A stretch of DNA of 23,720 nt, taken from the IMG/VR virus record IMGVR_UViG_3300042691_038248, positions 1 to 23,720 of that record; one strand, 5' to 3'. The notes under the pieces were generated by a model, which ran no database searches, had not been told where the DNA came from, and saw only the letters and a list, made by a program, of their open reading frames with translations. A program made the translations under genes and the position numbers. Shown piece after piece: positions 1 through 7,953 of this stretch. The number at the start of each line of letters is the position of its first letter. Positions within the stretch are counted from its first letter, which is position 1. This DNA comes from a virus.

Positions 1-1540
1 CCGTTTTTGACGGAAAGAGGTATTTCAGTGCTTCAATGCTATCAACACCTAATTCTTGCAGATTTCGAACAACAATGGAGTTGTTTAGAATATCTTGCGT
101 CGAATCTTCGTAGACGGGGCCTAACCATCTCCAAAGAATCGTGACATCACCGTCTGGAATCAGGCCGGTGACACCAGGAGGAATTTGCTGGGTCTGAACA
201 GAAGCAAGCATCAACTGCTTGATCTGTGTATTGAAACCATCTAATGCAGCTTCATAGAGATCCAGTTCATCCTGACTGGCACCATCTGCTGGTTCGATTG
301 GTTTCTCGATACCAGCAGCGGCGGCCAGTGTTTCACGGAACATCTTCTCTTCTTGGAAGATGATTAATTCAAGGCATCGACAGATGCCGTGGGTATAAAT
401 GGCATTCGCTTTTTTCTTAGATGTCGCAGCGACCCGCCCAAATAGGGATTTGTATTCAGTAGCAGTAACACCAGCAGAAATCGACAGCTCATCCACACCG
501 CCAAGAGCAGTACGAATCTCTTCCCGATACTGGCGAGCGAAAGCATTTTGGTCACCCGTAATAGCATCTGGAACGATGTAACCAACACGGTCGTTTGGTT
601 CCAGGTTTGCAATCACGCGTGGCACCCGGATCTGTCCGTCAACGCCACGGGTGATTGGATCTTGTTTGAAGGTGGAGCGACTGTATGCACTCAGGCTGCC
701 GAAGCCAGAGTTGGCTGCAATCGATGGCCGCTGCACTGCGCCATCAGTGCCAGACTCCATCAAGTCCGTCTTAGGACGAGATGACAGCAGAGTTGGGTTA
801 CCAAAGAACTGAACGTTCTTGCGCATGGTACGAACCAACTCATCGTGCGTCACGATGTGATTGGCAACAGAATCAAATTCTCCATAACCCTCCATGGAGA
901 ATCCTTTGGGGTTATTGAAGATCTCAACGCAAGGAATAAAACCAAGGGAATTCTTGAATGTTTTGGTTTTACCAGGGCTGGCGAAGGAAGGCATCTCGAA
1001 AGACATCTCGCCTTCTGCGTGTGTTTCCTCGATTGTTTTTGCTTTAATCGAAAGTTTGATATAACGCTTGGCACCTTGATCAGCAGTGATTGCACTACCA
1101 GTTACGTTGGTGACATTGATATTGTCACCAAAACCAAATCCCCGCCGAACTTTGTAGCTGTAGATGATGATCACTTCCTCCAGCTCGCCATCTACGTTGT
1201 AGAAGCTGCGGTACTCGTGTTCTCGGAAGTAATAAAGTCTGTAATTCTGCTTGGTAGGACGGATGTAGAACATCCCCTTACCATCACATAAAAAATAATC
1301 CCAAATGGAATCCAGTCTGGTATCGAGCTGGTTGTACTTCAGGACGCGATCAATGAAATCCTTGCGTTGATTTCCAAAGTTGTCTTGACCGGGGAAAAAT
1401 TCAACACCCTGACGGATGCCAAATAATTTCATCTGAGCCAGGTGAGAGGCAACCACGCTGGTATCAACAACTGCGTTGCCATCTTTTTCGATGTACGCGT
1501 TGATGATCTCCTGAAGTCTGGCGTTAGAGCTAGTTGCCAT
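1..1540 (-). CDS. Portal protein, 3' end beyond window
   Basis: Open frame from ATG at 1540 to the window edge, about 513 codons, so the C-terminus is missing. It reads as a phage portal: an N-terminal helical part (starts MATSSNARLQEII), a central beta-rich wing/stem region (YYFREHEYRSFYNVDGELEE, then VIIIYSYKV) and a long C-terminal part with charged helices. The portal is the dodecameric ring at one capsid vertex through which the terminase pumps DNA. The large terminase lies four genes upstream on the same strand, the usual terminase-to-portal order, and this supports the call strongly. AAAAGGTGA just before the ATG is a usable ribosome binding site. The start overlaps the end of the preceding 52-aa gene by 11 nt, suggesting coupled translation. 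Family assignment is from overall sequence character and context, not one diagnostic motif. Confidence 0.82.
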   Translation of the reverse strand, partial: MATSSNARLQEIINAYIEKDGNAVVDTSVVASHLAQMKLFGIRQGVEFFPGQDNFGNQRKDFIDRVLKYNQLDTRLDSIWDYFLCDGKGMFYIRPTKQNYRLYYFREHEYRSFYNVDGELEEVIIIYSYKVRRGFGFGDNINVTNVTGSAITADQGAKRYIKLSIKAKTIEETHAEGEMSFEMPSFASPGKTKTFKNSLGFIPCVEIFNNPKGFSMEGYGEFDSVANHIVTHDELVRTMRKNVQFFGNPTLLSSRPKTDLMESGTDGAVQRPSIAANSGFGSLSAYSRSTFKQDPITRGVDGQIRVPRVIANLEPNDRVGYIVPDAITGDQNAFARQYREEIRTALGGVDELSISAGVTATEYKSLFGRVAATSKKKANAIYTHGICRCLELIIFQEEKMFRETLAAAAGIEKPIEPADGASQDELDLYEAALDGFNTQIKQLMLASVQTQQIPPGVTGLIPDGDVTILWRWLGPVYEDSTQDILNNSIVVRNLQELGVDSIEALKYLFPSKT

Positions 1541-1688
1541 TCACCTTTTGCCCCTTGTCTTTTTTGATCTTAGCAGTTTTCTTATCTTCCTTTTTCTTGC
1601 GAAGCCAGTAATCAAAGAACGTCAACTCAGCCGGAGTGTACAACTCAGGATGCTTGAGTGCTCGTTTGATTAGCTTCTTCGTTTTCAT
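1530..1688 (-). CDS. Small basic protein between terminase and portal genes
   Basis: A 52-aa lysine-rich protein beginning MKTKKLIKRALKHPELYTPA and ending in a very basic tail (RKKKEDKKTAKIKKDKG). The ATG overlaps the stop of the upstream gene as ATGA, and its own stop lies 11 nt inside the portal gene, so it is embedded in a translationally coupled chain. I recall small proteins with an ALKHPELYT-like start between terminase and portal genes in other marine phages, but I know no function. The charge would suit contact with DNA or an acidic partner during packaging or assembly; that is inference. Its reading frame, tight overlaps and sensible composition make it likely real despite its size. 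Confidence 0.75.
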   Translation of the reverse strand: MKTKKLIKRALKHPELYTPAELTFFDYWLRKKKEDKKTAKIKKDKGQKVNGN

Positions 1689-2149
1689 GCAACTCGTGCC
1701 TGACCCATTTGAGGGCCGCGATAGAACTGAGCATTAGCCAAACCAGCCATGTTTCCAATGGCATTTGGAAGATTGCTGCTACCCATGGCCATCGGAAGAC
1801 CCAGAGGTGAAGTACCTGGCATTGGTTGCGGACCTGGGCGACCGTAGACACCTTCCACTGCTTCCTTACTTTCACCGGGAAGAACGGGCTGACCACCAGG
1901 TTTTTTACCAGGAATCTGAAATGCTGGGCCAAAAGGATTACCAGCTAAACCAGACCGTGGATCGTGAAGAATAAAACGATCACGATCTTGGTCTTGAAGA
2001 AAAGGACTATAAGCAGGGTTATTGAAGTAACCGGGACCAGGTTGAACGTTCAGCTGAGAAGGGTCAAAACGAACAGCTGGTGGACGCATCGCGCCTTCGT
2101 TACCCATGCCGCCGCCGTAAAAGCCACCTGGTTGCGTGGTATAAAGCAT
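1685..2149 (-). CDS. Gly/Pro-rich probable virion protein, unknown
   Basis: A 154-aa protein starting MLYTTQPGGFYGGGMGNEG. Gly, Pro, Asn and Gln dominate and there is no clear hydrophobic core, so it is probably largely disordered. Stretches such as RFDPSQLNVQPGPGYFNNPA resemble short linear segments rather than a fold. It sits in the terminase-portal interval, 25 nt after the AbrB-like gene, and ends in an ATGA overlap with the small basic gene. A minor structural or assembly-scaffold role is a contextual guess. I recognise no family. Confidence 0.72.
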   Translation of the reverse strand: MLYTTQPGGFYGGGMGNEGAMRPPAVRFDPSQLNVQPGPGYFNNPAYSPFLQDQDRDRFILHDPRSGLAGNPFGPAFQIPGKKPGGQPVLPGESKEAVEGVYGRPGPQPMPGTSPLGLPMAMGSSNLPNAIGNMAGLANAQFYRGPQMGQARVA

Positions 2150-2174
2150 GTACTTCTATTTCGATTTTCTTATT

Positions 2175-2360
2175 TTACTCGTCTTCTTCCAGTTCATACA
2201 AAGATGGATCAGCAACCTTGGAAATATGGATGCCGTCACCTTGCATGTCCCAGTTGAGGATGTCGCCTTCTTTCCAGCCCAGCTCTTCCATTAGTTCTTC
2301 GGGGAAGGTGAGAAACTGTTCTCCGTTCTCGTCTTCTTCCACCTCAAGGATGTAGCTCAT
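2175..2360 (-). CDS. AbrB/MazE-like small protein
   Basis: A 61-aa acidic protein. Residues about 10-48 (EDENGEQFLTFPEELMEELG, then WKEGDILNWDMQGDGIHISK) match the pattern of the SpoVT-AbrB swapped-hairpin fold: a short beta strand, the (F/I)P-(E/P)-E-(L/V)-hydrophobic helix, the W-x-E-G-D turn, then a strand with a G-D-G turn. In cells this fold forms dimers that bind DNA, in transition-state regulators and antitoxins such as MazE. No toxin gene is adjacent, so an antitoxin role is unlikely. Its place in the packaging cluster suggests a phage-specific role. Its ATG overlaps the upstream stop as ATGA. The acidic C-terminus (YELEEDE) is not typical of a DNA-binding tail. Confidence 0.75.
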   Translation of the reverse strand: MSYILEVEEDENGEQFLTFPEELMEELGWKEGDILNWDMQGDGIHISKVADPSLYELEEDE

Positions 2361-2650
2361 TTTGTCAAAAGCTTTTCCATTAGCTTATCAAGCTTATTAT
2401 TAATTTCGCGGAAGTTATCGTGCATTTCTTGGATTTCTCTTAAGAAATCAACTTTTAAAACATAGTCCAGCGGCATGCGATTGATTTGGTCTTCCAAGAT
2501 GTCGATCCTGCGTTTTTGTGAATTGGTGTAATCAAACGCCTGCTGGATATCCCGGCTTTGGCGAGCTAAGATCTTGTTGGCGACCCAGGTGCCACCACTC
2601 AATGCAGAAGCTACTGCCGTCAAGGCCAGAGCAATGTATTCGGGTCCCAC
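2357..2650 (-). CDS. Single-TM, coiled-coil protein next to terminase
   Basis: A 97-aa protein starting at a GTG codon (MGPEYIALALTAVASALSGG). One membrane helix spans about residues 5-26, followed by a charged helical region (about 35-95; RRIDILEDQINRM, then FREINNKLDKLMEKLL) with heptad-like hydrophobic spacing typical of a coiled coil. One TM plus a coiled coil suits an inner-membrane spanin-like, holin-associated or virion-membrane role, but no companion lipoprotein or lysozyme is visible. It begins 33 nt after the terminase stop and ends in an ATGA overlap with the AbrB-like gene. I recall similar proteins in this position in cyanophages, without a known function. Confidence 0.75.
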   Translation of the reverse strand: MGPEYIALALTAVASALSGGTWVANKILARQSRDIQQAFDYTNSQKRRIDILEDQINRMPLDYVLKVDFLREIQEMHDNFREINNKLDKLMEKLLTK

Positions 2651-2683
2651 GCTTTTTTGGTTCGCTTTCTTCTAATTCTAATT

Positions 2684-4213
2684 TTAGAAATCAAGATGTA
2701 GTTGCCCCTTGCGGGCAAGTCCGGTCACCAACCAAACCAACGCATCAACGCAGTCGTCATGGCTACTGACTCCGAAATTCGTGAGTTCCTCGAAGAGATT
2801 TGTGAAATTCCGGAAGCGGTTAAAGATAATTTTGCGATCTTCAAACATACCGATAATGCCACGAAAACGTGCCAACTTATCTGCACGGAACCCTTTGACT
2901 GGATGCCAAATGAGGTTGTAGAGACCTTCGTTATTCAAGCAAACGCGTTTGAAATCAGCTTCCAGGGATGCCTGGTACTGGACAGCTTCTGACCAGATAT
3001 CACAGGTTGAATAGGTCGGGAAGTAGTTACCGTTATCATCACGACCTAGTACAGACCAATCATTGAGAAGTTCCTTCATGGCATCCAACTTCTCAAGGTT
3101 GCCCATAACCCTGATACGGCGGTAATCAATAATATGAATGCGGTCGCCAATGCGGCCGCCCAAGATCATGACCGTGTAGTCATTCTTTTCTTTCACACCT
3201 GCCGAAAGGTCAACGCCAATACCAAGGGCATCGAATTCAGTGGCAATCTCAGCTTTGACAATCAGCTCTGGTGCCAAGGATAGTTCGTTCTGACGAACGA
3301 CCTGATTCATGTACTGGAACGAGAACGCAATCGGTGCCTGTCGTTTCTTTTCTTTCAGGTAATCAAGTGACCACATCTCAGGCCAGTAGGATTCCTCATC
3401 CCCAGTTACCGGATCTGTCTGGATAGCAGAAAGAACAATCTGCGTCCAGTTGTTTTGCTCGTTAAACGTGGTGGCGTGAATGTCATCATGCCTGAATCGA
3501 GTACCAAGACAGATGGCCCTGGCCCCCTCAAACATGGTTGGTGCAATCACCGCGTTCCAGTTGTCCTGCATCATCTTTCGGATGTCAGGGTTGGAGATAT
3601 CAGCAGCTGATTTAATAGCGTCATCAATCATCACAAGATGAGAACGCTTGGAGGTCACCGAACCCTTCAGACCAGCAGCGCAGAGCGTGAACTGTTCGTC
3701 ACCGGTTACATCAATGCCAGCAAACTTATGATCAATAGACCAGTATTCATTACTGGTGACATTCTTCAGAAGGCGAACGGTTGGAAAAACTTCTTGGTAG
3801 CGTTTGCTTTCAATGATCCGTTTGATGGTTGCAGACTTAGAACGCGCAATATCAACGGTGTAAGAAAGATAAAGAATCTGCAGCGGAAGCTTGGCTTGTG
3901 CATGGATGCCAATTGCCCACGCAGTCAACAAACCAAGGACCGTGGATTTTGCAGATCCCCGTGGTGCCAGAAGATCAATGTTGGGTCCAGCAATCTTGAT
4001 CAGGCAGTTGCTATCTTCATTCGTGATGAAGTGCTTGTGCCAATCCAGGTGGTGCTTGGCAGGTTTCTTTTTTTCATCCATGTACTCGCAAAAGTAACTG
4101 AAATCTTCGCGAGCACGCTCAATTGCTTCTAAGTTCTTCTGTGGCTTAACGTTATATTTCTGCGCAGCAGCTTTGGCATTACGCCTGTACGCGAGATGAA
4201 CGTAAGAAGGCAC
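2684..4213 (-). CDS. terL: Terminase large subunit (packaging ATPase/nuclease)
   Basis: A 509-aa, full-length large terminase, the motor that cuts the concatemer and drives DNA into the prohead through the portal. The N-terminal ATPase has a Walker A motif at about residues 83-91 (APRGSAKST) and Walker B at about 193-198 (LVMIDD). The C-terminal RNase H-like nuclease shows its first acidic residue at D335 (GIGVDLSAG) and a late acidic cluster at about 486-491 (HDDCVDAL). The length is within the usual range of about 450-650 aa. It lies 27 nt after the 372-aa gene and is followed by small genes and the portal. The family is certain. The packaging strategy (cos, pac or direct repeat) cannot be read from this sequence alone. 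Confidence 0.97.
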   Translation of the reverse strand: MPSYVHLAYRRNAKAAAQKYNVKPQKNLEAIERAREDFSYFCEYMDEKKKPAKHHLDWHKHFITNEDSNCLIKIAGPNIDLLAPRGSAKSTVLGLLTAWAIGIHAQAKLPLQILYLSYTVDIARSKSATIKRIIESKRYQEVFPTVRLLKNVTSNEYWSIDHKFAGIDVTGDEQFTLCAAGLKGSVTSKRSHLVMIDDAIKSAADISNPDIRKMMQDNWNAVIAPTMFEGARAICLGTRFRHDDIHATTFNEQNNWTQIVLSAIQTDPVTGDEESYWPEMWSLDYLKEKKRQAPIAFSFQYMNQVVRQNELSLAPELIVKAEIATEFDALGIGVDLSAGVKEKNDYTVMILGGRIGDRIHIIDYRRIRVMGNLEKLDAMKELLNDWSVLGRDDNGNYFPTYSTCDIWSEAVQYQASLEADFKRVCLNNEGLYNLIWHPVKGFRADKLARFRGIIGMFEDRKIIFNRFRNFTNLFEELTNFGVSSHDDCVDALVWLVTGLARKGQLHLDF

Positions 4214-4240
4214 AGGACTTGTTCAGAGTATTACTGAATA

Positions 4241-5359
4241 CTAACCGAAAGCTGCAGATCTGAACGGATCTTCTACATCACCACGATTCCGATAAGAACC
4301 GGCAGCCTGTGCTGCGATCAATGCTTTTTGTTCATCAAAAGCTGGAGCCTGTGCTTCCCGTACGGGGGGATTCTTCAGACGTATGTTTGTAGGACGCCCG
4401 CCACCTTGGTTAGGTACAAACATGTTCATATCTTCGTCGTACTTAACAGGTGTGCTGGGACCTTGGTTTCTGGCAATCTCACCCATATCTTCCCCACGAG
4501 GACCGCGAGCTGGTTCAACTTCCTCTCCCCGTGGACCTGTTTCCGGAACTCCTTGATCTTCTCCTTTGGACATGTAATCGTTTAAAAATTCTTGAGATGC
4601 AGTAATTCCTTGCTTTGATTGTTGAACTAATATTTGTAAATTTTGACGAGTTGGCAAATCTACCGTTGCATAAAATTTATTTGCATCCCATCCTTCAACA
4701 GGTTTACCGCTGTACAAAGTGTTGTATTGTCGCGCCAGGGCTATTTGCGCTTGCTGGTTTTGTTTTGATTCCGCTACTAGAGCATTGTAAGCAGCTTCTG
4801 ATGACGCAGGCGTATTCTTGAAGGCGGGATAGATCCTATTTGTATAATCGTCTCGAAGTGATTTGCCGACTGGATCTTCTAAGTACTTGTGGAATAAGTA
4901 ATGCGCTCCACTCCCTATATCTCTGTAACCCATTCCATAATCGGAAATCTCAATATTGGCATACGTAGGAATATCAACTTTTTTATAAGTTGCTCCAGGG
5001 AATTGCTGCTTTAAAGTTGCTTCTGACTCATATTGATAAGGATTTTGTGCATATTGAGAACGTAAACGTTCATATGATTCTTCTGGAATATCTACAAAAG
5101 CGTGATAAAAAGAAGATGTTACGGCAGAAGCTGGTTCAACAACAGATTCTTCAATAATGTCTGGCGAAACACTAGCAAGCGTTTCACCACGGGGCCCTTT
5201 ACCTTCAGGGGTTTCTCTCTTTGCCTGAGGAACGTAAGCACCTCTAGGGAGAAATGGGTTGGAACCAGATGGCCTAGTTGGATTGCTGCGATACCACTCA
5301 GCAGCACCCATGCCATAGGTTTTGAGCATCCAGCTGTATAGATTCTCGTTTACCGCCAT
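4241..5359 (-). CDS. Hypothetical virion protein with GPRGE repeats
   Basis: A 372-aa protein starting MAVNENLYSWMLKTYGMGAA. The N-terminal 45 residues look ordered (EWYRSNPTRPSGSNPFLPRG) and the middle (about 80-265) is Gln/Ala/Tyr-rich and probably helical. The pentapeptide GPRGE occurs exactly three times (about 55-59, 275-279, 286-290), with further RG/PRG copies around, giving a collagen-like local composition but no long Gly-X-Y run. The C-terminus (DPFRSAAFG) resembles the NPFG end of its neighbour. It lies 5 nt before the 85-aa gene's reverse-strand stop and 27 nt upstream of the terminase. A structural or ejected protein role is inferred from position. I recognise no family. Confidence 0.78.
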   Translation of the reverse strand: MAVNENLYSWMLKTYGMGAAEWYRSNPTRPSGSNPFLPRGAYVPQAKRETPEGKGPRGETLASVSPDIIEESVVEPASAVTSSFYHAFVDIPEESYERLRSQYAQNPYQYESEATLKQQFPGATYKKVDIPTYANIEISDYGMGYRDIGSGAHYLFHKYLEDPVGKSLRDDYTNRIYPAFKNTPASSEAAYNALVAESKQNQQAQIALARQYNTLYSGKPVEGWDANKFYATVDLPTRQNLQILVQQSKQGITASQEFLNDYMSKGEDQGVPETGPRGEEVEPARGPRGEDMGEIARNQGPSTPVKYDEDMNMFVPNQGGGRPTNIRLKNPPVREAQAPAFDEQKALIAAQAAGSYRNRGDVEDPFRSAAFG

Positions 5360-5364
5360 CGGCC

Positions 5365-5622
5365 TTAACCAAACGGATTGGTATTAAAAAACTTGCGGTA
5401 ATCAAAAATACCGGGGTTTTGATCGCTCATCGGAGCGTTTAAATCTTCTGGCTCATAAGGAGAGCTGTATGGTTTTTGTCCAGAAGAAAGAAGCGTTTGG
5501 AAAATTTCATCACTTTGTTGCTTCATGGCACCACTACGGGCAGCACGTTTAGCCTGGAAATTCTGCATGAACTCTTCGTTCATCATCTTGCCAGCGAGTG
5601 ATGGTGGTTTACCGCCGCCCAT
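5365..5622 (-). CDS. Small hypothetical protein, Gly-rich start
   Basis: An 85-aa protein starting MGGGKPPSLAGKMMNEEFMQ. One basic amphipathic helix (about 13-35, NFQAKRAARSGAMKQQSDEI) is followed by a Pro/Ser/Asn-rich tail ending in NTNPFG. The MGGG start recurs in other genes of this operon (9294 and 6652 starts). Its ATG overlaps the preceding TAA by one base (TAATG). No Shine-Dalgarno site is obvious, so initiation is probably coupled to the upstream gene. Function unknown; virion-associated by context. Confidence 0.7.
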   Translation of the reverse strand: MGGGKPPSLAGKMMNEEFMQNFQAKRAARSGAMKQQSDEIFQTLLSSGQKPYSSPYEPEDLNAPMSDQNPGIFDYRKFFNTNPFG

Positions 5623-5780
5623 TACTTTGCTCCCTTACGTTTTTGTTCTTGATATTTACGTGCTTTATCTAAAGCCGCCCGACGTTTTTCTTTATCGGAC
5701 ATTTCAGAACCGTCTTCATTTTTTGCTTCTTTCTTCTTGAAGTGTTCAAGAAGTTGAGGCGGCATTTTTCCTTTAGACAT
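5622..5780 (-). CDS. Small charged protein, unknown
   Basis: A 52-aa, highly charged, probably all-helical peptide (starts MSKGKMPPQLLEHFKKKEAK, ends KYQEQKRKGAK). It is joined to both neighbours by one-base overlaps: TGATG with the upstream 290-aa gene and TAATG with the downstream 85-aa gene. Such perfect punctuation on both sides argues that it is translated. The PPQLLEHFKKK segment recalls small phage peptides that begin with a MPPQLLEHFK-type motif, seen near structural genes. I know no function for them. Confidence 0.72.
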   Translation of the reverse strand: MSKGKMPPQLLEHFKKKEAKNEDGSEMSDKEKRRAALDKARKYQEQKRKGAK

Positions 5781-6652
5781 CAAACCATTCCTCCTTGATA
5801 TTGCTTCAGGCGATTAAGCAATTCCTGATACGAAAGCACGTTAGCGTCATCTTGTCCTGTAGCGACACCAACGCCAGGAGCTGCTTCTTGTCCCTGGAAA
5901 CGACGTTCGAAATCGGCAATTGCTTGATCACGCCCAGAACCGGGAGCCTGCTTGCGAGCACGCTCAAACTGAGAAATCATCTCAGCTTGACGCTCTTCAC
6001 CAGAGCTTTGGCGGCGCCCCGGCATTTTTGATTGAGCTTGATATTGCTGTTTCGCATCCCGAAGACTTGCTTCAAAAACAGCTTCTTGCTGACGACGAAG
6101 GCGTGCTTCTTCTTGAAGACGGGCATCACCTTCGGTACCACGGGTAGACCGAGCTGCTTCTGCATCCTTACGAATACGCGCTTCTGTTTCTTGAGCAGCA
6201 GCCATCTCACGCTCAAAAGCTGCCATCTGTTCTTGACGTGCACGCGTTGCATCAGCTAAATCGCGACGACGGGCATCTTGATCAGGACGTTGGCGACCTG
6301 GACGATCAACAGGCATCCCCTGTGCATTACGCACTGGACCTTCAATAGCTGGACCACGTTGAATAACAGTGGCACCTGCACCTGCTTGAGCGGCAGCACC
6401 TGCTCGTGCTTGTTGATCACGAAGACGTGCTTCAGCTTCAGCTCGTTCTCGTGCTTGCTGCTCCCGCGCAACTTGTTCAGCTACTTGTTGACGTTGGATC
6501 TCCAGCTGTTGACGATCATCTCCGCGCCTGCCAGGGGGATTCATTCTCCTCCCTTCCGCTAGTGCACGTCCACGTTCAACATCGGCTGGTGAACCTTTAG
6601 CAGTGAGGATAGCGTTTGGATTTGCTCCACCGCCCATGTTACCTGCGCCCAT
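5780..6652 (-). CDS. Long coiled-coil, Gln/Arg/Ala-rich virion protein
   Basis: A 290-aa protein starting MGAGNMGGGANPNAILTAKG. Residues about 45-220 are nearly continuous charged helix rich in Gln, Arg, Glu and Ala (QQVAEQVAREQQARERAEAE) and should form a long coiled coil. A Gly/Ala/Pro interruption lies around 83-110. The C-terminus (SYQELLNRLKQYQGGMV) looks like a separate amphipathic helix. AAGGAG stands 8 nt before the ATG, a clear ribosome binding site. Such proteins are typical of internal core/ejection proteins or length-determining rods, but no family motif allows a choice. Low complexity means similarity searches could give misleading hits. Confidence 0.75.
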   Translation of the reverse strand: MGAGNMGGGANPNAILTAKGSPADVERGRALAEGRRMNPPGRRGDDRQQLEIQRQQVAEQVAREQQARERAEAEARLRDQQARAGAAAQAGAGATVIQRGPAIEGPVRNAQGMPVDRPGRQRPDQDARRRDLADATRARQEQMAAFEREMAAAQETEARIRKDAEAARSTRGTEGDARLQEEARLRRQQEAVFEASLRDAKQQYQAQSKMPGRRQSSGEERQAEMISQFERARKQAPGSGRDQAIADFERRFQGQEAAPGVGVATGQDDANVLSYQELLNRLKQYQGGMV

Positions 6653-6668
6653 TATTCTTTCTCCTTAA

Positions 6669-7163
6669 TCAGCGATTTTGAAGGCCACGAATTTTATTAA
6701 CCATCTGTTGATACTCCGGAGTACCAAGGTCAGGCATTCGGGTCGTACGGCCAGGACCAAAAGCGATGCCAGAACGCAAGCCACTGCCTTGGCCAGCACC
6801 GCCAAATGGGGCACCAAAAACAGTTGCGCCACGCTCAACAGCACCGCCGGGAGTAACATCAGCAGAACCACCAGCGCCGCGCTCAAAATCACGGAAGATC
6901 TCTTCACGACGACCAGTGCGATCACGTTCGCGAGTCAACTCACTACGACGGAAGTAAGCTTCTTCCATTCCGGGAGGAAGTGGAGTGCCACCCGAACGGG
7001 GAGCTTCACCAGGGAACATGGAAGCTTCACCGGTTTGAGGTGATTTCTCTGCCAGCTCAATTGCTTTACGGCGTTGAGCAATACCTTCACGAGCAGCTTG
7101 AGCTGAACCCATGCGGGCGGCAGCACTACCAGCTAAACGTTGATTCTGAGTTTCTGCGCCCAT
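6669..7163 (-). CDS. Hypothetical Ala/Gly/Arg-rich virion protein
   Basis: A 164-aa protein starting MGAETQNQRLAGSAAARMGS. The N-terminal helix (to about 42, ELAEKSPQ) is followed by a Gly/Pro-rich, probably disordered middle and a short C-terminal helix (TPEYQQMVNKIRGLQNR). The TPEYQQM segment resembles the SYQELLN end of the next gene product and may be a shared interaction peptide. No Shine-Dalgarno site precedes the ATG. Separated from its downstream neighbour by 16 nt, which contain that gene's AAGGAG. Unknown function. Confidence 0.7.
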   Translation of the reverse strand: MGAETQNQRLAGSAAARMGSAQAAREGIAQRRKAIELAEKSPQTGEASMFPGEAPRSGGTPLPPGMEEAYFRRSELTRERDRTGRREEIFRDFERGAGGSADVTPGGAVERGATVFGAPFGGAGQGSGLRSGIAFGPGRTTRMPDLGTPEYQQMVNKIRGLQNR

Positions 7164-7203
7164 GGCTATTGTTTTGTTAAATAATATTTTAGGCGGGGTA
7201 ACC

Positions 7204-7821
7204 CTACTCCTCTAGTTGCATTCTAGCCCATACACTCATTGATGCTTCTTGCAAGGGACCTTCAATAGGATCGTCTTTAAAGATAAACATCAACTCACGA
7301 ATTGCACGATCAGCACCAGCCATCAGGAGGCCTTTACGATCCCTAGCAGTGGTGAATTGTTCAATCTGTGCAATAGCACCGCGAAGTTCTTTTTGCATAC
7401 TGGCAATACGCGCAACACCAGCATCACGTTTAACAACTTCCATCTCGACGGCATCACGCAATTTGCGGATGTCCTCCTGCATCTCCTCAATTTCATACAG
7501 GAGTGTTTTGCGGTGATCAGCTTTTTTGTAATTGCTGTTAACCCACAAATCACATGCAACAATGCTCCCTGTATACCCAAGGAAACGGGCATACAAGAAG
7601 CACTCAATGACTGAGTTATTGTCCTTTGCGAAAGAACAGAAGGATTCCTGGACAGAAGAATCAAGGTTATCGACCCACTGGTCGAAGACCTCAATATCGA
7701 TAAGCTCGTTGGGCCTGGTTGTAGTCGCGCTCTTCGTCCTTTTGACGGAACTGCTGAGCTTGTTCAGCGGAAGTTCGCTGTTCTTCTGCTCCTTTACCGA
7801 TGGTGGCTCGTTCTTGGGCAC
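7204..7821 (-). CDS. Possible terminase small subunit, GTG start inside upstream gene
   Basis: A 205-aa frame. Residues about 44-85 (EVFDQWVDNLDSSVQESFCS) look like a compact helical domain and about 105-165 form a coiled coil (EEMQEDIRKLRDAVEMEVVK). The conserved-looking end (DRAIRELMFIFKDDPIEGPL) resembles, from memory, proteins called terminase small subunit in marine phages. The helical head plus coiled-coil layout fits a small subunit that recognises packaging sites, but this is not proven. The start is GTG at 7821, preceded at a 6-nt spacing by GGAGG, the strongest ribosome binding site in the operon. It lies 131 nt inside the upstream 82-aa gene in another frame. No other ATG, GTG or TTG occurs before the conserved part. 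Confidence 0.6.
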   Translation of the reverse strand: MPKNEPPSVKEQKNSELPLNKLSSSVKRTKSATTTRPNELIDIEVFDQWVDNLDSSVQESFCSFAKDNNSVIECFLYARFLGYTGSIVACDLWVNSNYKKADHRKTLLYEIEEMQEDIRKLRDAVEMEVVKRDAGVARIASMQKELRGAIAQIEQFTTARDRKGLLMAGADRAIRELMFIFKDDPIEGPLQEASMSVWARMQLEE

Positions 7822-7939
7822 CAGTTTCCTCCATCTTCTTCTTTGAGAATTCGTAGGCTACTCCAGCCGCCTGGCGATATTTGTCAATATCAAACCAGTC
7901 GTCTGTATTGTAGGTATCCGTGATATCTGTAGTAGCCAT
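7691..7939 (-). CDS. Small helical protein overlapping the next gene
   Basis: An 82-aa protein (starts MATTDITDTYNTDDWFDIDK) with a charged, Gln-rich helical tail ending RDYNQAQRAYRY. The final 131 nt also encode the start of the 205-aa gene in a different frame. The tail resembles neighbouring virion proteins in composition, so it looks like genuine protein rather than a shadow. DDWFDIDKYRQ near the N-terminus recurs as DDYFDIGKFEQ in the preceding 55-aa gene, suggesting duplication or a shared binding peptide. Function unknown. Confidence 0.7.
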   Translation of the reverse strand: MATTDITDTYNTDDWFDIDKYRQAAGVAYEFSKKKMEETGAQERATIGKGAEEQRTSAEQAQQFRQKDEERDYNQAQRAYRY

Positions 7940-7953
7940 CCTACTAACTCAAA

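Noticed and set aside
845-1291. 148-codon plus-strand frame opposite the portal gene
   Set aside because: It is the antisense shadow of a strong portal reading frame and lacks start context.
2175-2650. Toxin-antitoxin pair of AbrB-like and TM proteins
   Set aside because: The TM/coiled-coil protein has no toxin motif and the pair sits inside a conserved-looking packaging cluster.
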